Source: Saccharina japonica (taxonomy: Eukaryota; Sar; Phaeophyceae; Laminariales; Laminariaceae). From it: a stretch of 64,000 nucleotides of DNA. Both the position numbers and the translations under genes were made by a program. Position 1 is the stretch's first letter. The number at the start of each line of letters is the position of its first letter. Under the pieces are notes generated by a model. It had not been told where the DNA came from. It saw only the letters and a list, made by a program, of their open reading frames with translations, and ran no database searches. Positions 28,201 to 34,923 of this stretch are shown one piece after another. The stretch spans positions 105,524-169,523 of the forward strand of contig MEHQ01001944.1 in NCBI GenBank assembly GCA_008828725.1, written 5' to 3'.

Positions 28201-31200
28201 TGTGTTGACCTATGAAAAGCGAATTTGGATTTTATTTTTCCCGTATTGAATTTATTTTATATTCGTTAATATGGGCCCTTAGGACAAACATTTGAAACAA
28301 AATCTGAGATATCACCGGCCCTTAGTATGTTATCAACGTTTCGAACACACACATATATATATAGAGATATGAAAGCTTTCACACATGTGACATATCACGA
28401 TATAGATATTATAGATCCTCTACTATAGAAGCATTGCCATGGTGTGATGTGGCGTCAAACGCCGTAATTAATCATACAGATTCCACTCGGCGAACTTGTG
28501 CACAAGAGCAGTGAGTGTGTGGTGGCATCACGTAGCTAAACAAAGTGGTGAAGTACGTGCCGGTGTGAAAGCCGTCCCCGATGAAAGAAAAACAGCTTTA
28601 CGAAGAACAAAGCGTGCCCCCATCCAGCACCGACATCCACTGCTGTGTCCCCTATGTGGGCCCTTTATCACGCGTGCCGTACAGATCGAGAATCGCACCC
28701 AGCAAAACATTACCAATATTGTGCAGATCTCATAGTTTAGGAACTCTCTGCCCCGAAATGTATAGAGCATGAAATGGGGATCTGGTCTGATCTGGTTTGA
28801 TCTGGTCTGATATGATATGATATGATATCATATCATATCATATCATATCATATCATATCATATGATCTGTTCGCATCGAACTATTTATACTGTGCCGATA
28901 ACTTAAATCAGGGACTGTCTGCCCCGAAATATATATAGAGCATGAAATGGGGATCTGATATAATCTAATCTGATCTGATCTGTTCACATCGAACTATCCG
29001 TAGTGTGCAGATCGCATAAATCAGGAGCTGTCTGCCCCAAAAAACATAGAGCATGAAAGAGTGATTTCGTCTTATCTGACCCGATTTGACAGTATATGAT
29101 ATTATCTGATCTGATCTGATCTGATCTGATCTGATCTGGTCTGTCCGCATCGAACACCTACCTTCTTAGTGTGCATGGCGTCGAACGGCTCGAAGAACTC
29201 CTCCAGCCGGAGCCTGCGTTTCTTGACGGCCGCTCGCACTTTGTCCTTGACGGGCCTCAGGTGGCTCCCAGAACCTTTAATCTGCGGCATCAGCGCGATG
29301 CAGGGGAAGCATATAACTCTTATACGACCTATACACGTTTGAACCCAGGGCGCCGTTTGAGCCACCTCACTGCTCAGCGGAACTGTTTTCGGTTCATAGA
29401 GCTTTTGAACAACTTGGCTACAGTGTGGAGCGTTCTTGACCCGCCCGGCCGTGAAACCAGATTCGTTCATGGCTACTACAATGCCAGGTTCATTCATGAC
29501 TACTCTCACAGAGAAGAGGGTTGTCAGCGGCATTTACTTTTGATAATTGTACAGCAACTTTCCTGCAGTATTCGAGTACGTAGAGGCTATCTCGAAGCCG
29601 CTCCGTTTGCCCATTACGCTAATATGTGTGTGTGTCGTTCTTGACATTTTTTTTTTCCATCCCATTTATTATCTTCGCACTTCCGTCTCTCCCTCCCTAG
29701 TCGTAACTCAGATCCGGGCTCACAAAGTAGGCTCCTCTCCCTCCTCCCCCACTACGGTTCTTGCCTTGATTTTTATCGCGCAGAGGGTTCAGCCTTCCCA
29801 ACGCTCGTCGATTTTCATCGAATTTTGCCAACTCACGCTCTCGCGCTTTCTGCTAGTCAAGATATTATTTTTGCGAGAAAAAGTGCCTAAGAGCATGCAC
29901 TCGGCGGGGCTCGAACTCGCTTTCTTGACGCTGACAGGCTTCGTGGCTACCTGCTGGCCCACCGGGGCGACCGGTACGACATGAAACCTTTATTTGTGCC
30001 TGTCGACATCCAGCACATCCAGTGTCCGTGCCGATTCTCCATCCTGGTATAAGTTATTTGGTCATGAAACCACGACACAGATATACTACATTGTAATGCA
30101 GCAAGGAGGATAGAAAAACACAATGCCATGGGCATCGAACTGGATACGGAAGGCACGACATACACACGCCAGCAATCCAGATACATTGATAGAGAGAAAA
30201 CAACATATTGATACGTACGCATGGACCTTCGCGCTCTGCCCATTTCTCCACAGGGTACACCATATTGTTATAAGGATTACCCTGGGCTGGGTAATCGATC
30301 GATCTTTTACCCCTATAGCTCAGCGGTAATACCCTCACATTTGACGTCGTCGAGGACACGGGTTCGAATCTCACTTCGAACGTTTCTTTTTTCAGANTCA
30401 CAAAGTAGGCTCCTCTCCCTCCTCCTCAACTACGGTTCTTGCCTTTATTTTTATCGCGCAGAGGGTTCAGCCTTCCCAACGCTTGTCGATTTTCATCGAA
30501 TTTTGCCAACTCACGCTCTCGCGCTTTCTGCTAGTCAAGATATTTTGTTTGCGAGAAAAAGTGCCTACGACGTAAGAGCATGCACTCGGCGGGGCTCGAA
30601 CTCGCTTTCTTGACGCTGACAGGCTTCGTGGTTACCTGCTAGCCCACCGGGACGACCGGTACGACATGAAACCTTTATTTGTGCCTGTCGACATCCAGCA
30701 CACCCAGTGTCCGTGCCGATTCTCCATCCTAGTGAGATACATACTACATGGTATAAGTTATGTGGTCATGAAACCACGACACAGGTATACTACATTGTAA
30801 TGCAGCAAGGAGGATAGAAAAACGCAATGCCATGGCATCGAACTGGATACGGAAGGCACGACATACACACGCCAGCAATCCAGATACATTGATAGAGAGA
30901 GAAAACAACATATTGATACGTACGCATGGACCTTCGCGCTCTGCCCATTTCTCCACAGGGTACACCATATCTACCTGCCATTACGTGCATCGAATTGAGA
31001 GGTTATCATATCGACACCCTGTGGGGTATGCTACGCTGTTATGGAGGCACTGAAAGACGAATGGCACGATAGAGGTATACCTTATTTTGGCTGAATTCGT
31101 TTCTGAATGGCGGGGCTCCTTGACCCAAAATCGTCCGTATTTCAGTTTTGCTTAGCAATATTTTTTTCATTGTACAGTCAGTCTAAGGCCATGGGATTCT

Positions 31201-34200
31201 CCATCGGGTACGAGCAATTCCACTTTTCTCCAAAATCAGTTTTTTGGGGTGAGAAGTGGAGCTCATCAATGGAGGAGCGCCGGAAAAAAAACACGGTGCA
31301 CTTCTACCGTAGCCTGCATCTGAACAACGTATACATACCAGGCACATATCATAGCAACCCACACAAACAAGGTGTCAACAACCTCTCATTTCGGTCAGCG
31401 TCATGGTGTGCGCTACGTTGCTCAATGGCCCCACAAAGGATATTTGCATACCTACATTGTGCAGGGGGGGGGGGGGCGGTTACCTGCCTGGATGTATAAG
31501 CCAGGCACCCCCGATTGTGTACGTATGTTTCCATCACTATGCACCTGGCACCCTGTTTCCATTCGGTGCTTTCACCCCGCAGTCGACCCTTCCCGTTTGA
31601 CAACCAGACCCTGAATAAGAGCATAACACTTAAAAATACATTAAACATGTAAATTGTACGAGTAACTGTAATTCATTAAAAGTGCGAGATGGGCCGCCGG
31701 CGGACCTTACGACGGGGTTTGGTATATTTCTAGGGGCTCGTAGTCAGGTTCTGGGAGCAGTTTTCGATTTTAACTTAAAACTGCCGTCATTTTTCAAGCC
31801 GACGCAATCAATGTTCAACAAGTCCTGGGATTGCTTTAGTTAAGCGATGCGCGTCAGCGCAGACATCTTATACTATTATTGCTGTTTTATACGTACCGGA
31901 CCAGGTACGTCGTAGCTACAAATGGTATCACTTCTGTGGCCGGCATACGAATCTGAAGATACTTGGGGGGACTATATTCCCGGCCACTGCTGTTGTGTGA
32001 ACGTGCCGTCAACGGCGGGCTTCAATGCCTCTCTTCGTTATATTAATAGTAGTATTGCACAGATGCTCCGAGTATACTCGATACTCCAAGCATACTCGGA
32101 GTATCGAGTATTTTTCGTACTCCGATTACTGAGAGTATTAGAGTACTGGTGGCCTTAATACTCGGAGTACTTGGAGTATGAGCAGTACTGACGGCCCAAA
32201 TACTCGGAGTACTGGGAGTATGAGCAGTACTTATACTCGAGTACAAGCAGTACTCGGAGTACAAACATCTAAATTACTCGGAGTACTCCGAGTATCGAGA
32301 GTATTGAACGCCAAAATACTGCGAGTACACAAAGTACCTGGAGAATTTTTTCTCTAAAATACTCTAATTATACTCGCAGGTAATGGGAGTATCTGTGAAT
32401 TTTGAAATGCTATAAACGCCAGTCACATGCTCCCAGAACCTGGGAGGAATGACGGCCGAGTGTGAGGGTATTACCTGCTGAGCTATATGGGTAAAAGATC
32501 GATCAATTACCCAGCCCAGGGTAATCCTTATAACACTCTCCCCCCCTCTGAACGGCGGGATATTTGGGACGTCGGTACCGTATACGGCCGTACGTTGACC
32601 TACCCGCTTCGTTTCAATACCTGGGGAACCAGGGAACGTGTTTTTTTTAGGGACGCACGCGCAAGCGTTTCTGAAAAACGAAACGTTCGAAGTGAGATTC
32701 GAACCGGTGTCCTGCCGACGACGCCAAATGTGAGGGTATTACCTGCTGAGCTATACGGGTAAAAGATCGATCGATTACCCAGCCCAGGGTAATCCTTATA
32801 ACACAAAAGAGAATTTCGAAGTATTTGTTGAGAAAGACACTGCTGCTGTACTAAAACTAAAATGAAAAGGAGACAAACGCAACGGTAGAGGCGCAGTATG
32901 TTTTATTTATAGTGTCGTAGGCTCCTCACTCATAGAGCTTTAAACTAACAGTAAGTAATATATATACATATATATAATATATATACTAATAGTAAGTCAA
33001 AAACGCATAGTTTGGAGGAAACTAAATGTTTCTACCCGATGAACAATTCTTCCCATGGTGTTATAAGGATTACCCTGGGCAGGGTAATCGATCGATCTTT
33101 TACCCCTATAGCTCAGCGGTAATACCCTCACATTTGACGTCGTCGAGGACACGGGTTCGAATCTCACTTCGAACGTTTCTTTTTTCAGAAACGCTTGCGC
33201 GTGCGTCCCCAAATAACACGTCTCCCTGGTTCCCCAGGTATTGAAACGAAGCGGGTAGGTCAACGTACGGCCGTATACGGTACCGACGTCCCAAATATCC
33301 CGCCGTTCAGAGGGGGGGAGAGTGTTATAAGGATTACCCTGGGCTGGGTAATTGATCGATCTTTTACCCATATAGCTCAGCAGGTAATACCCTCACATTT
33401 GACGTCGTCGAGGACACGGGTTCGAATCTCACTTCGAACGTTTCTTTTTTCAGAAACGCTTGCGCGTGCGTCCCCAAACAACACGTCGTGTTATAAGGAT
33501 TACCCTGGGCTGGGTAATTGATCGATCTTTTACCCATATAGCTCAGCAGGTAATACCCTCACATTTGACGTCGTCGAGGACACGGGTTCGAATCTCACTT
33601 CGAACGTTTCTTTTTTCAGAAACGCTTGCGCGTGCGTCCCCAAACAACACGTCCCACACAAACAAGGTGTCAACAACCTCTCATTTCGGTCAGCGTCATG
33701 GTGTGCGCTACGTTGCTCAATGGCCCCACAAAGGATATTTGCATACCTGCATTGTGCAAGGGGGGGGGGGGGCGGTTACCTGCCTGGGTGTATAAGCCAG
33801 GCACCCCCGATTGTGTACGAACGTTTCCATCACTATGCACCTGGCACCCTGTTTCCATTTGGTGCTTTCACCCCGCAGTCGACCCTTCCCGTTTGACACC
33901 CAGACCCTGAATAAGAGCATAACACTTCAAAAAGCATTACACATGTAAATAGTACGAGTAACTGTAATTCATTAAAAGTGCGAGGTTGGCCGCCGGCGGA
34001 CCTAACGGCGTTTGGTATATTTCCAGGGGCTCGTACTCAGGTTCTGGGAGCAGTTTTCGATTTTAACTTAAAACTGCCGTCATTTTTCAAGCCGGCGCAA
34101 GCAGTGTTCAACAAGTCCTGGGGTTGCTTTAGTTAAGCGATACGCGTCAGCGCAGACATCTTATACTACTGTAGTATTGCTGTTGTATACGTACCGGACG

Positions 34201-34923
34201 TATACAAATGGTATCACTGCTGTGGCCGGCATATGTTGAAAATACTTGGGGGACTGTATTCCCGGCCACTGCTGTTGTATGAACGTGCCGTCAACGGTGG
34301 GCTTCAATTCCTCAAACATTACATAGCATTTCACCCAGCGAAAACCAGGCTATTTTCTATTAAGAGGCAAAGGTGGTCCAGATGTTCCCCAAATGTTTGC
34401 ATCCTGTGCTCGTAACTCTCGAGGCTTGGTTTGATACTTTGCGACGACTTCGATCATACTCGTACCGCTGTACGATCAGCGTTGTTTTTTACTACGCACG
34501 TACGAGGGAGCGGCAAGCTGCGTATTGTATGTACGGCCGTGGGTCATACTCGTACACATGCAATGTGTGAGATCTCGCCGCCTTTCTCCGTCAAAAACAT
34601 GCTTGGAGATAAAGATAGCCGTCGAATCGAGCATAGCGGCGGGTACGCCAGCCCTGTAGAGCACTGGTCATATGAAGGAACCAACTATCCTTCCTGAGGT
34701 ACTAGTATATACGAGTGGTGGTGCTCGACACAAAGAAGCAAATTGCAGTAGCTGTTGGGCATGCATGCACCCCTTCCCTTGTACCGCTTACCGCATGATT
34801 CGGTCTTCCGTAGTTGAAGTCGTCGCCTGTCGACCCCAACGAAGGAACGGAAATGTTACGGGCCATGCTCCTTTCGCCCTTCAGGCCCAACGTCATCAGC
34901 GATGCAGACTGTGTGAGCGCCAT
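1374..34923 (-). CDS. Multi-EF-hand protein, at least 20 exons, 3' end unresolved
   Basis: Exons (5' to 3'): 34923-34792, 29281-29162, 27319-27173, 25599-25474, 23218-23063, 22179-22069, 19494-19408, 17569-17372, 16616-16483, 15823-15701, 14217-14121, 12123-12025, 10505-10283, 8516-8429, 6687-6546, 5180-5061, 4073-3861, 3028-2895, 2534-2403, 1552-1374. Each joins its neighbour in phase, giving at least 920 residues. The protein is built from about seven paired EF-hand-like units: a helix of the form F-x-x-F-D, a short loop ending G-x-[VCI]-[ST], then a second hand of the form V-N-Y-x-x-F. Examples are LFKDFDRLQHGTCTQAQL and GEVNYRAFLAA. Most loops lack the acidic calcium ligands, so a structural role is more likely than calcium sensing. 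It resembles multi-EF-hand proteins of the EFCAB6 kind found in ciliated organisms, but I cannot name an orthologue. Introns run from about 0.4 to 5.5 kb. It is divergent from a CYB5D1-like gene. Confidence 0.78.
1722..1835 (+). repeat. Family C, terminal block
   Basis: CTGCCTGGTCGGTAAAAACC to GACTACGGCCATGCATGA. Confidence 0.6.
2403..2534 (-). CDS. EF-hand gene exon 19
   Basis: 132 nt, acceptor GTTCCAG, donor AC|GTGAGC, phase 2-2. RRRREALRSALLAVGLQLSR leads to LEDLLSHEDTLKT, the front of an EF hand. The frame would stop 1 codon past the donor, but splicing to exon 20 continues the hand cleanly. Confidence 0.72.
2895..3028 (-). CDS. EF-hand gene exon 18
   Basis: 134 nt, acceptor TTCGAAG, donor AAGG|GTGTGT, phase 0 in and 2 out. 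VELAQDPLRTPRDLPNATKF, then an acidic run (EEEEG) and a small-residue tail. A spacer with no motif. Confidence 0.62.
3270..3860. repeat. Tandem repeat containing the exon 17 donor edge
   Basis: Five or six diverged units of about 95-100 bp: TTGACTCACCGCCGCGAGGA, then AAGCCTCGACCAAYCAGACA, GTGGTGTTGCACAAG and CAAGGTGGTGTTGCAATTAG. The first block is the exon 17/intron boundary in reverse complement. Confidence 0.75.
3861..4073 (-). CDS. EF-hand gene exon 17
   Basis: 71 codons, acceptor AACGCAAG, donor GCG|GTGAGT, phase 0-0. Full EF pair: LFTDYDRFNVGDITEAGM and GGEVNYRAFLAA. The donor edge is repeated several times in the intron immediately downstream (3270-3860). Confidence 0.85.
4845..5045 (+). 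repeat. Family C copy abutting exon 16
   Basis: Copy ends with GACTACGGCATGCACGACG only about 10 bp beyond the donor of EF-hand exon 16, so the insertion lies almost on the splice site. Confidence 0.6.
5061..5180 (-). CDS. EF-hand gene exon 16
   Basis: 40 codons, acceptor AAAAACAG, donor AAG|GTTGGT, phase 0-0. Highly charged helix, EELTQEEELMLAKFLRELAM, probably coiled. Confidence 0.82.
5248..5580. repeat. Direct tandem repeat, about 160-bp unit
   Basis: Two full copies plus a third start of AGAAGTAAGTGCACCCACGA with GGAGGTGATTCTTAGAGAT and CCTGTTGTTTGTTGTTGTAG. Confidence 0.8.
5870..6310. repeat. GGGTACCC satellite array
   Basis: About 13 units of 31-32 bp resembling GGGGGTACCCGGGTACCTAC followed by CCGGGTATACTCT. 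Open frames on both strands here are repeat artefacts. Confidence 0.82.
6546..6687 (-). CDS. EF-hand gene exon 15
   Basis: 142 nt, acceptor GCCAACAG, donor CAG|GTGCGC, phase 2 in and 0 out. Finishes the pair (DGTPLVVYKNLVSDI) and gives the linker EAVFTVEELEKKPTI, which parallels the VFTVKGLERTP linker of exon 4 and supports repeat architecture. Confidence 0.85.
7190..7296. mobile_element. MITE family B
   Basis: About 105 bp with terminal inverted repeats TACGGAGGWCCATAGTAAAT, an AGGACCAAATATTGTTAGTA stretch and a TATAGGTTTTGTGTGTACCG stretch. Confidence 0.72.
8429..8516 (-). CDS. EF-hand gene exon 14
   Basis: 88 nt, acceptor TTTACAG, donor AAGAG|GTTAGG, phase 1 in and 2 out. Completes the hand begun in exon 13 (TCTQAQLARVMKTL) and adds LSDAELTAVCKR of the partner hand. 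Confidence 0.78.
8810..8975. repeat. Two-copy tandem repeat, about 82-bp unit
   Basis: GCGTGCTCTACAWAACGATA, AGGGGCACGTTAGCCACTTT repeated once. Confidence 0.78.
9235..9710 (+). repeat. Family D, two tandem copies
   Basis: About 240-bp units: GAGCTCTATACTAATAGTAAGT, TTTTGAAGGGAAAG, AAATTCCGACGATTTTGGGG, AACGTTTCAGCCAAAAAAAG, ending CCTCTATCGTAG. No coding potential. Confidence 0.62.
10241..10280. repeat. (CT)n microsatellite touching the exon 13 donor
   Basis: On the gene's strand this is (GA)n and begins within the donor GTGAGAGAAAGAGAG. Confidence 0.8.
10283..10505 (-). CDS. EF-hand gene exon 13
   Basis: 223 nt, phase 0 in and 1 out. Opens with a low-complexity Gly/Lys/Pro stretch, then ARDCDAVLRDVRRR and the hand LFKDFDRLQH, cut by the donor ATG|GTGAGA. 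The donor runs directly into a (GA)n microsatellite. The acceptor (GAAAG) is weak; an in-phase one lies 27 nt further in. Confidence 0.72.
10570..11060 (-). repeat. Dispersed repeat family C, near full length
   Basis: About 490 bp running from CATGCATGGCCGTAATCGTA through GACCCTCGCATCCCTACAAT, GAAGCGCCGTGAGGTATTGG and AACCGCCTCTGAGGC to a TATAAAAATATT end. No open frame; non-autonomous. Other copies are listed separately. Confidence 0.65.
11125..11560. repeat. Tandem repeat, about 75-95 bp unit
   Basis: Five or six diverged copies of GTTGTTACTGCAAGGAACCG plus a CATAAGACCGTTAGGGACC block. A plus-strand open frame is incidental. Confidence 0.72.
12025..12123 (-). CDS. EF-hand gene exon 12
   Basis: 33 codons, acceptor CTCTTCAG, phase 0 in. 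GFVAYLEFLKDVDAPMEAET is the back half of an EF hand. The in-phase donor is CAG|GCACGT, a GC donor; a GT donor 4 nt downstream would break the frame into exon 13. Confidence 0.72.
12398..12606. mobile_element. Foldback MITE family A (Harbinger-like ends)
   Basis: About 210-bp near-perfect palindrome with GGGCCC termini, AT-rich arms and an inner arm TTGGTCAACACACGCACCAG. Flanked by TTA on both sides. It interrupts a family D element (12345-12395 and 12607-12790). Confidence 0.75.
13108..13425 (-). repeat. Family C, distal part
   Basis: Matches the AAGAACCGCCTCTGAGG-to-CCAACCCAA portion of 10570-11060. Its left edge is next to an undetermined base (13106). Confidence 0.65.
13465..13605. mobile_element. 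MITE family B
   Basis: Same ends; internally part-duplicated (two AGGTAAATATATAGG-type blocks). Confidence 0.65.
14121..14217 (-). CDS. EF-hand gene exon 11
   Basis: 97 nt, acceptor CACATCAG, donor AAG|GTACGA, phase 2 in and 0 out. LSAKESRDVDNIILEMRGRI leads to an EF-type helix, ESITLKTAFK, but the loop residues expected next are absent from both this exon and exon 12. Confidence 0.7.
14395..14590. repeat. (TAGATCAGR)n minisatellite
   Basis: About 20 units of 9-10 bp, each with a GATC site. In intron 10. Confidence 0.85.
14795..14950. repeat. (GATGAT)n microsatellite
   Basis: Long GAT/GGT array. Open frames with Met/Asp runs are artefacts. Confidence 0.85.
15701..15823 (-). CDS. EF-hand gene exon 10 (tentative)
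   Basis: 123 nt, acceptor TTTTTCCAG, donor TAC|GTAATG. Phases match exons 9 and 11. Encodes a helical stretch, ECQRQETRLHKALDEMLLEA, with no recognisable motif. A later acceptor (ACCGAG) would also keep frame. Confidence 0.45.
16285..16420. repeat. (GGGTC)n ... (GACCC)n inverted array
   Basis: GGGTCGGGTCGGGTCGGGTC followed about 50 bp later by CCGACCCGACCCGACCTGAC; can fold into one long hairpin. Lies 60 bp from exon 9. Confidence 0.75.
16483..16616 (-). CDS. EF-hand gene exon 9
   Basis: 134 nt, strong pyrimidine-rich acceptor ending CTCGGCAG, donor CAG|GTAAAA, phase 0 in and 2 out. GSVQVNIALFARQICRRV finishes the EF pair opened in exon 8. An alternative frame is also open; phase 0 fits both neighbours better. 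Confidence 0.65.
17372..17569 (-). CDS. EF-hand gene exon 8
   Basis: 66 codons, acceptor TATAAAAG, donor AAG|GTGAGA, phase 0-0. Hand VMDYFSAAAGG is extended by a Gly-rich insert before GLCSRERFKQLL; the helix LWRTHFTEGQAESLADRYLV begins the partner hand. Confidence 0.78.
18101..18219. mobile_element. MITE family B, reversed
   Basis: Reverse orientation and diverged at the right end (TTTACGGATGGTCCTCGGTA). Confidence 0.65.
18370..18478. mobile_element. MITE family B, reversed
   Basis: Well preserved, 150 bp from the previous copy and in the same orientation. Confidence 0.72.
19280..19390 (-). repeat. Family C copy next to exon 7
   Basis: Ends about 15 bp from the donor of EF-hand exon 7. 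Confidence 0.58.
19408..19494 (-). CDS. EF-hand gene exon 7
   Basis: 29 codons, acceptor CTGCCCAG, donor GAG|GTAAGC, phase 0-0. Acidic, helical linker: EYNTANGDESEGERLERLLV. Too short to stand out by length; supported by splice sites and phase. Confidence 0.72.
22069..22179 (-). CDS. EF-hand gene exon 6
   Basis: 37 codons, acceptor AATCAG, donor CAG|GTGATT, phase 0-0. Starts VLNMEKYGHVLVKAF and ends in the second-hand motif AVMVNYKALHNQ. Degenerate copies of its 5' edge lie tandemly in the adjoining upstream intron (22180-22690). Confidence 0.8.
22180..22690. repeat. Tandem degenerate copies of the exon 6 5' edge
   Basis: About six units of about 75-85 bp. Each has an exon-like part (for example GCACGTGGCCGTATTTTTCC, CATTTTCAAGACCTGGTT) and an intron part (AAGCGATCAAAAGCTAAGTG, ACTGGCTGTAACC). 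Confidence 0.75.
23063..23218 (-). CDS. EF-hand gene exon 5
   Basis: 52 codons, acceptor CTGCAG, donor AAG|GTATGA, phase 0-0. Contains EF-like hand LFSQFDLHARGCVSGEQF after a charged helix (EDMMQEMRRIVRDTS). Confidence 0.85.
24145..24720. repeat. Three-copy tandem repeat, about 190-200 bp unit
   Basis: Each unit: CCCCTTGACTGACNGCC, CTAGTATATGAAGGCC, AGTCCCCGTTTGGACTC, CCGGGCAGAGA. Confidence 0.75.
24728..24968 (+). repeat. Family D copy
   Basis: Same order of blocks, following a 24.1-24.7 kb tandem array. Confidence 0.62.
25474..25599 (-). CDS. EF-hand gene exon 4
   Basis: 42 codons, acceptor CTTGCAG, donor ACG|GTGAGA, phase 0-0. Encodes the linker VFTVKGLERTPGKALVRSLE that follows the first EF pair. 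Confidence 0.8.
27173..27319 (-). CDS. EF-hand gene exon 3
   Basis: 49 codons, acceptor TTTTTTCAG, donor AAG|GTGCGC, phase 0-0. Finishes the first hand (VSEGSFVRAMD) and holds the paired hand (LTKEELRLLINRYRM, GGLIDYQKFC). Confidence 0.85.
28083..28279. mobile_element. Foldback MITE family A
   Basis: Same palindrome, TTA|GGGCCC to GGGCCC|TTA, a clean 3-bp target duplication. Confidence 0.78.
28785..28865. repeat. (TGATA)n/(TATCA)n palindromic microsatellite
   Basis: ATGATATGATATGATATCAT flips orientation at its centre. Related (TGATC)n tracts are at 28960-28982 and 29100-29140, ending 20 bp from EF-hand exon 2. Confidence 0.8.
29162..29281 (-). CDS. EF-hand gene exon 2
   Basis: 40 codons between acceptor GCCGCAG and donor AAG|GTAGGT, phase 0-0. 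A basic stretch (KDKVRAAVKKRRLRLEEFF) leads into the first EF-hand helix, FFEPFDAMHTKK. Confidence 0.8.
29708..30266. repeat. Direct duplication, left copy
   Basis: Nearly identical to 30399-30968 (CACAAAGTAGGCTCCTCTCC to TTTCTCCACAGGGTACACCA). An undetermined base at 30398 marks the joint. Confidence 0.78.
29888..29975 (-). ncRNA. Second tRNA-like sequence, copy 1
   Basis: On the minus strand a box A-like GTGGGCCAGCAGGTAGCC and box B-like GAGTTCGAGCCCCGC are spaced as in a tRNA, and the T-arm pairs at 4 of 5 positions. The anticodon arm is poor, so it is probably a tRNA-derived repeat or decayed tRNA gene. Confidence 0.4.
30267..30397 (+). ncRNA. tRNA-like Pol III unit (SINE head)
   Basis: GTTATAAGGATTACCCTGGG, then a box A-like TATAGCTCAGCGGTA and 35 nt later a box B-like GGGTTCGAATC, ending in TTTTTT. 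The D- and acceptor stems do not pair, so it is not a working tRNA but a tRNA-derived repeat with internal Pol III promoter boxes. Confidence 0.6.
30399..30968. repeat. Direct duplication, right copy
   Basis: Second copy of 29708-30266; lacks the tRNA-like unit that follows the left copy. Confidence 0.78.
30578..30665 (-). ncRNA. Second tRNA-like sequence, copy 2
   Basis: Duplicate of 29888-29975, carried by the 0.57-kb direct duplication 29708-30266 / 30399-30968. Confidence 0.4.
31075..31320 (-). repeat. Family D copy
   Basis: Reverse orientation, diverged. Adjoins the 0.65-kb duplicated segment. Confidence 0.58.
31362..32032. repeat. 0.65-kb direct duplication, left copy
   Basis: From CACACAAACAAGGTGTCAAC to GGCGGGCTTCAAT; about 95% alike to 33654-34311. 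Contains a poly-G run and no gene. Confidence 0.8.
32050..32400. repeat. AGTACTCGG palindromic repeat array
   Basis: Many copies of AGTACTCGGAGTACT-like words, each a small inverted repeat, on both strands. Confidence 0.75.
32533..32805 (-). ncRNA. tRNA-like SINE, inverted full unit
   Basis: Reverse complement of the 33060 unit, including body and head; the box B variant reads GGTTCGAATC on the minus strand. A partial head lies next to it at 32463-32532. Confidence 0.55.
33060..33323 (+). ncRNA. tRNA-like SINE, longest unit
   Basis: Same head as at 30267, with box A at about 33109 and box B at about 33153. It is followed by a T6 run in the loop of a small CGTTTC/GAAACG hairpin, then about 115 bp of unrelated body up to the next head. 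This looks like the full-length form. Confidence 0.6.
33324..33489 (+). ncRNA. tRNA-like SINE, short tandem unit
   Basis: Head-to-tail copy of the 33060 unit without the body, about 166 bp, boxes A and B intact (box A variant GCTCAGCAGGTA). Confidence 0.55.
33490..33653 (+). ncRNA. tRNA-like SINE, short tandem unit
   Basis: Almost exact repeat of 33324-33489, directly adjoining it. Ends where the second copy of a 0.65-kb duplication begins. Confidence 0.55.
33654..34311. repeat. 0.65-kb direct duplication, right copy
   Basis: Second copy; begins exactly where the tRNA-like tandem array ends. Confidence 0.8.
34792..34923 (-). CDS. EF-hand gene exon 1 (start codon)
   Basis: 44 codons, starting MALTQSASLM and ending GRPNHA, followed by donor GCG|GTAAGC. 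I chose the ATG at 34923 because it is the first ATG of the open frame; upstream the frame has only a TTG. The exon is rich in Ser, Gly and Arg with no domain. It ends in phase 0, matching exon 2. The 5.5-kb distance to exon 2 leaves room for an unseen small exon. Confidence 0.65.

Noticed and set aside
28785..29140. CRISPR-like array
   Set aside because: Units are 5 bp without spacers; simple microsatellite.
33060..33653. Functional tRNA genes
   Set aside because: Box A and B are good, but the D, anticodon and acceptor stems do not pair, so they are called tRNA-like repeats.
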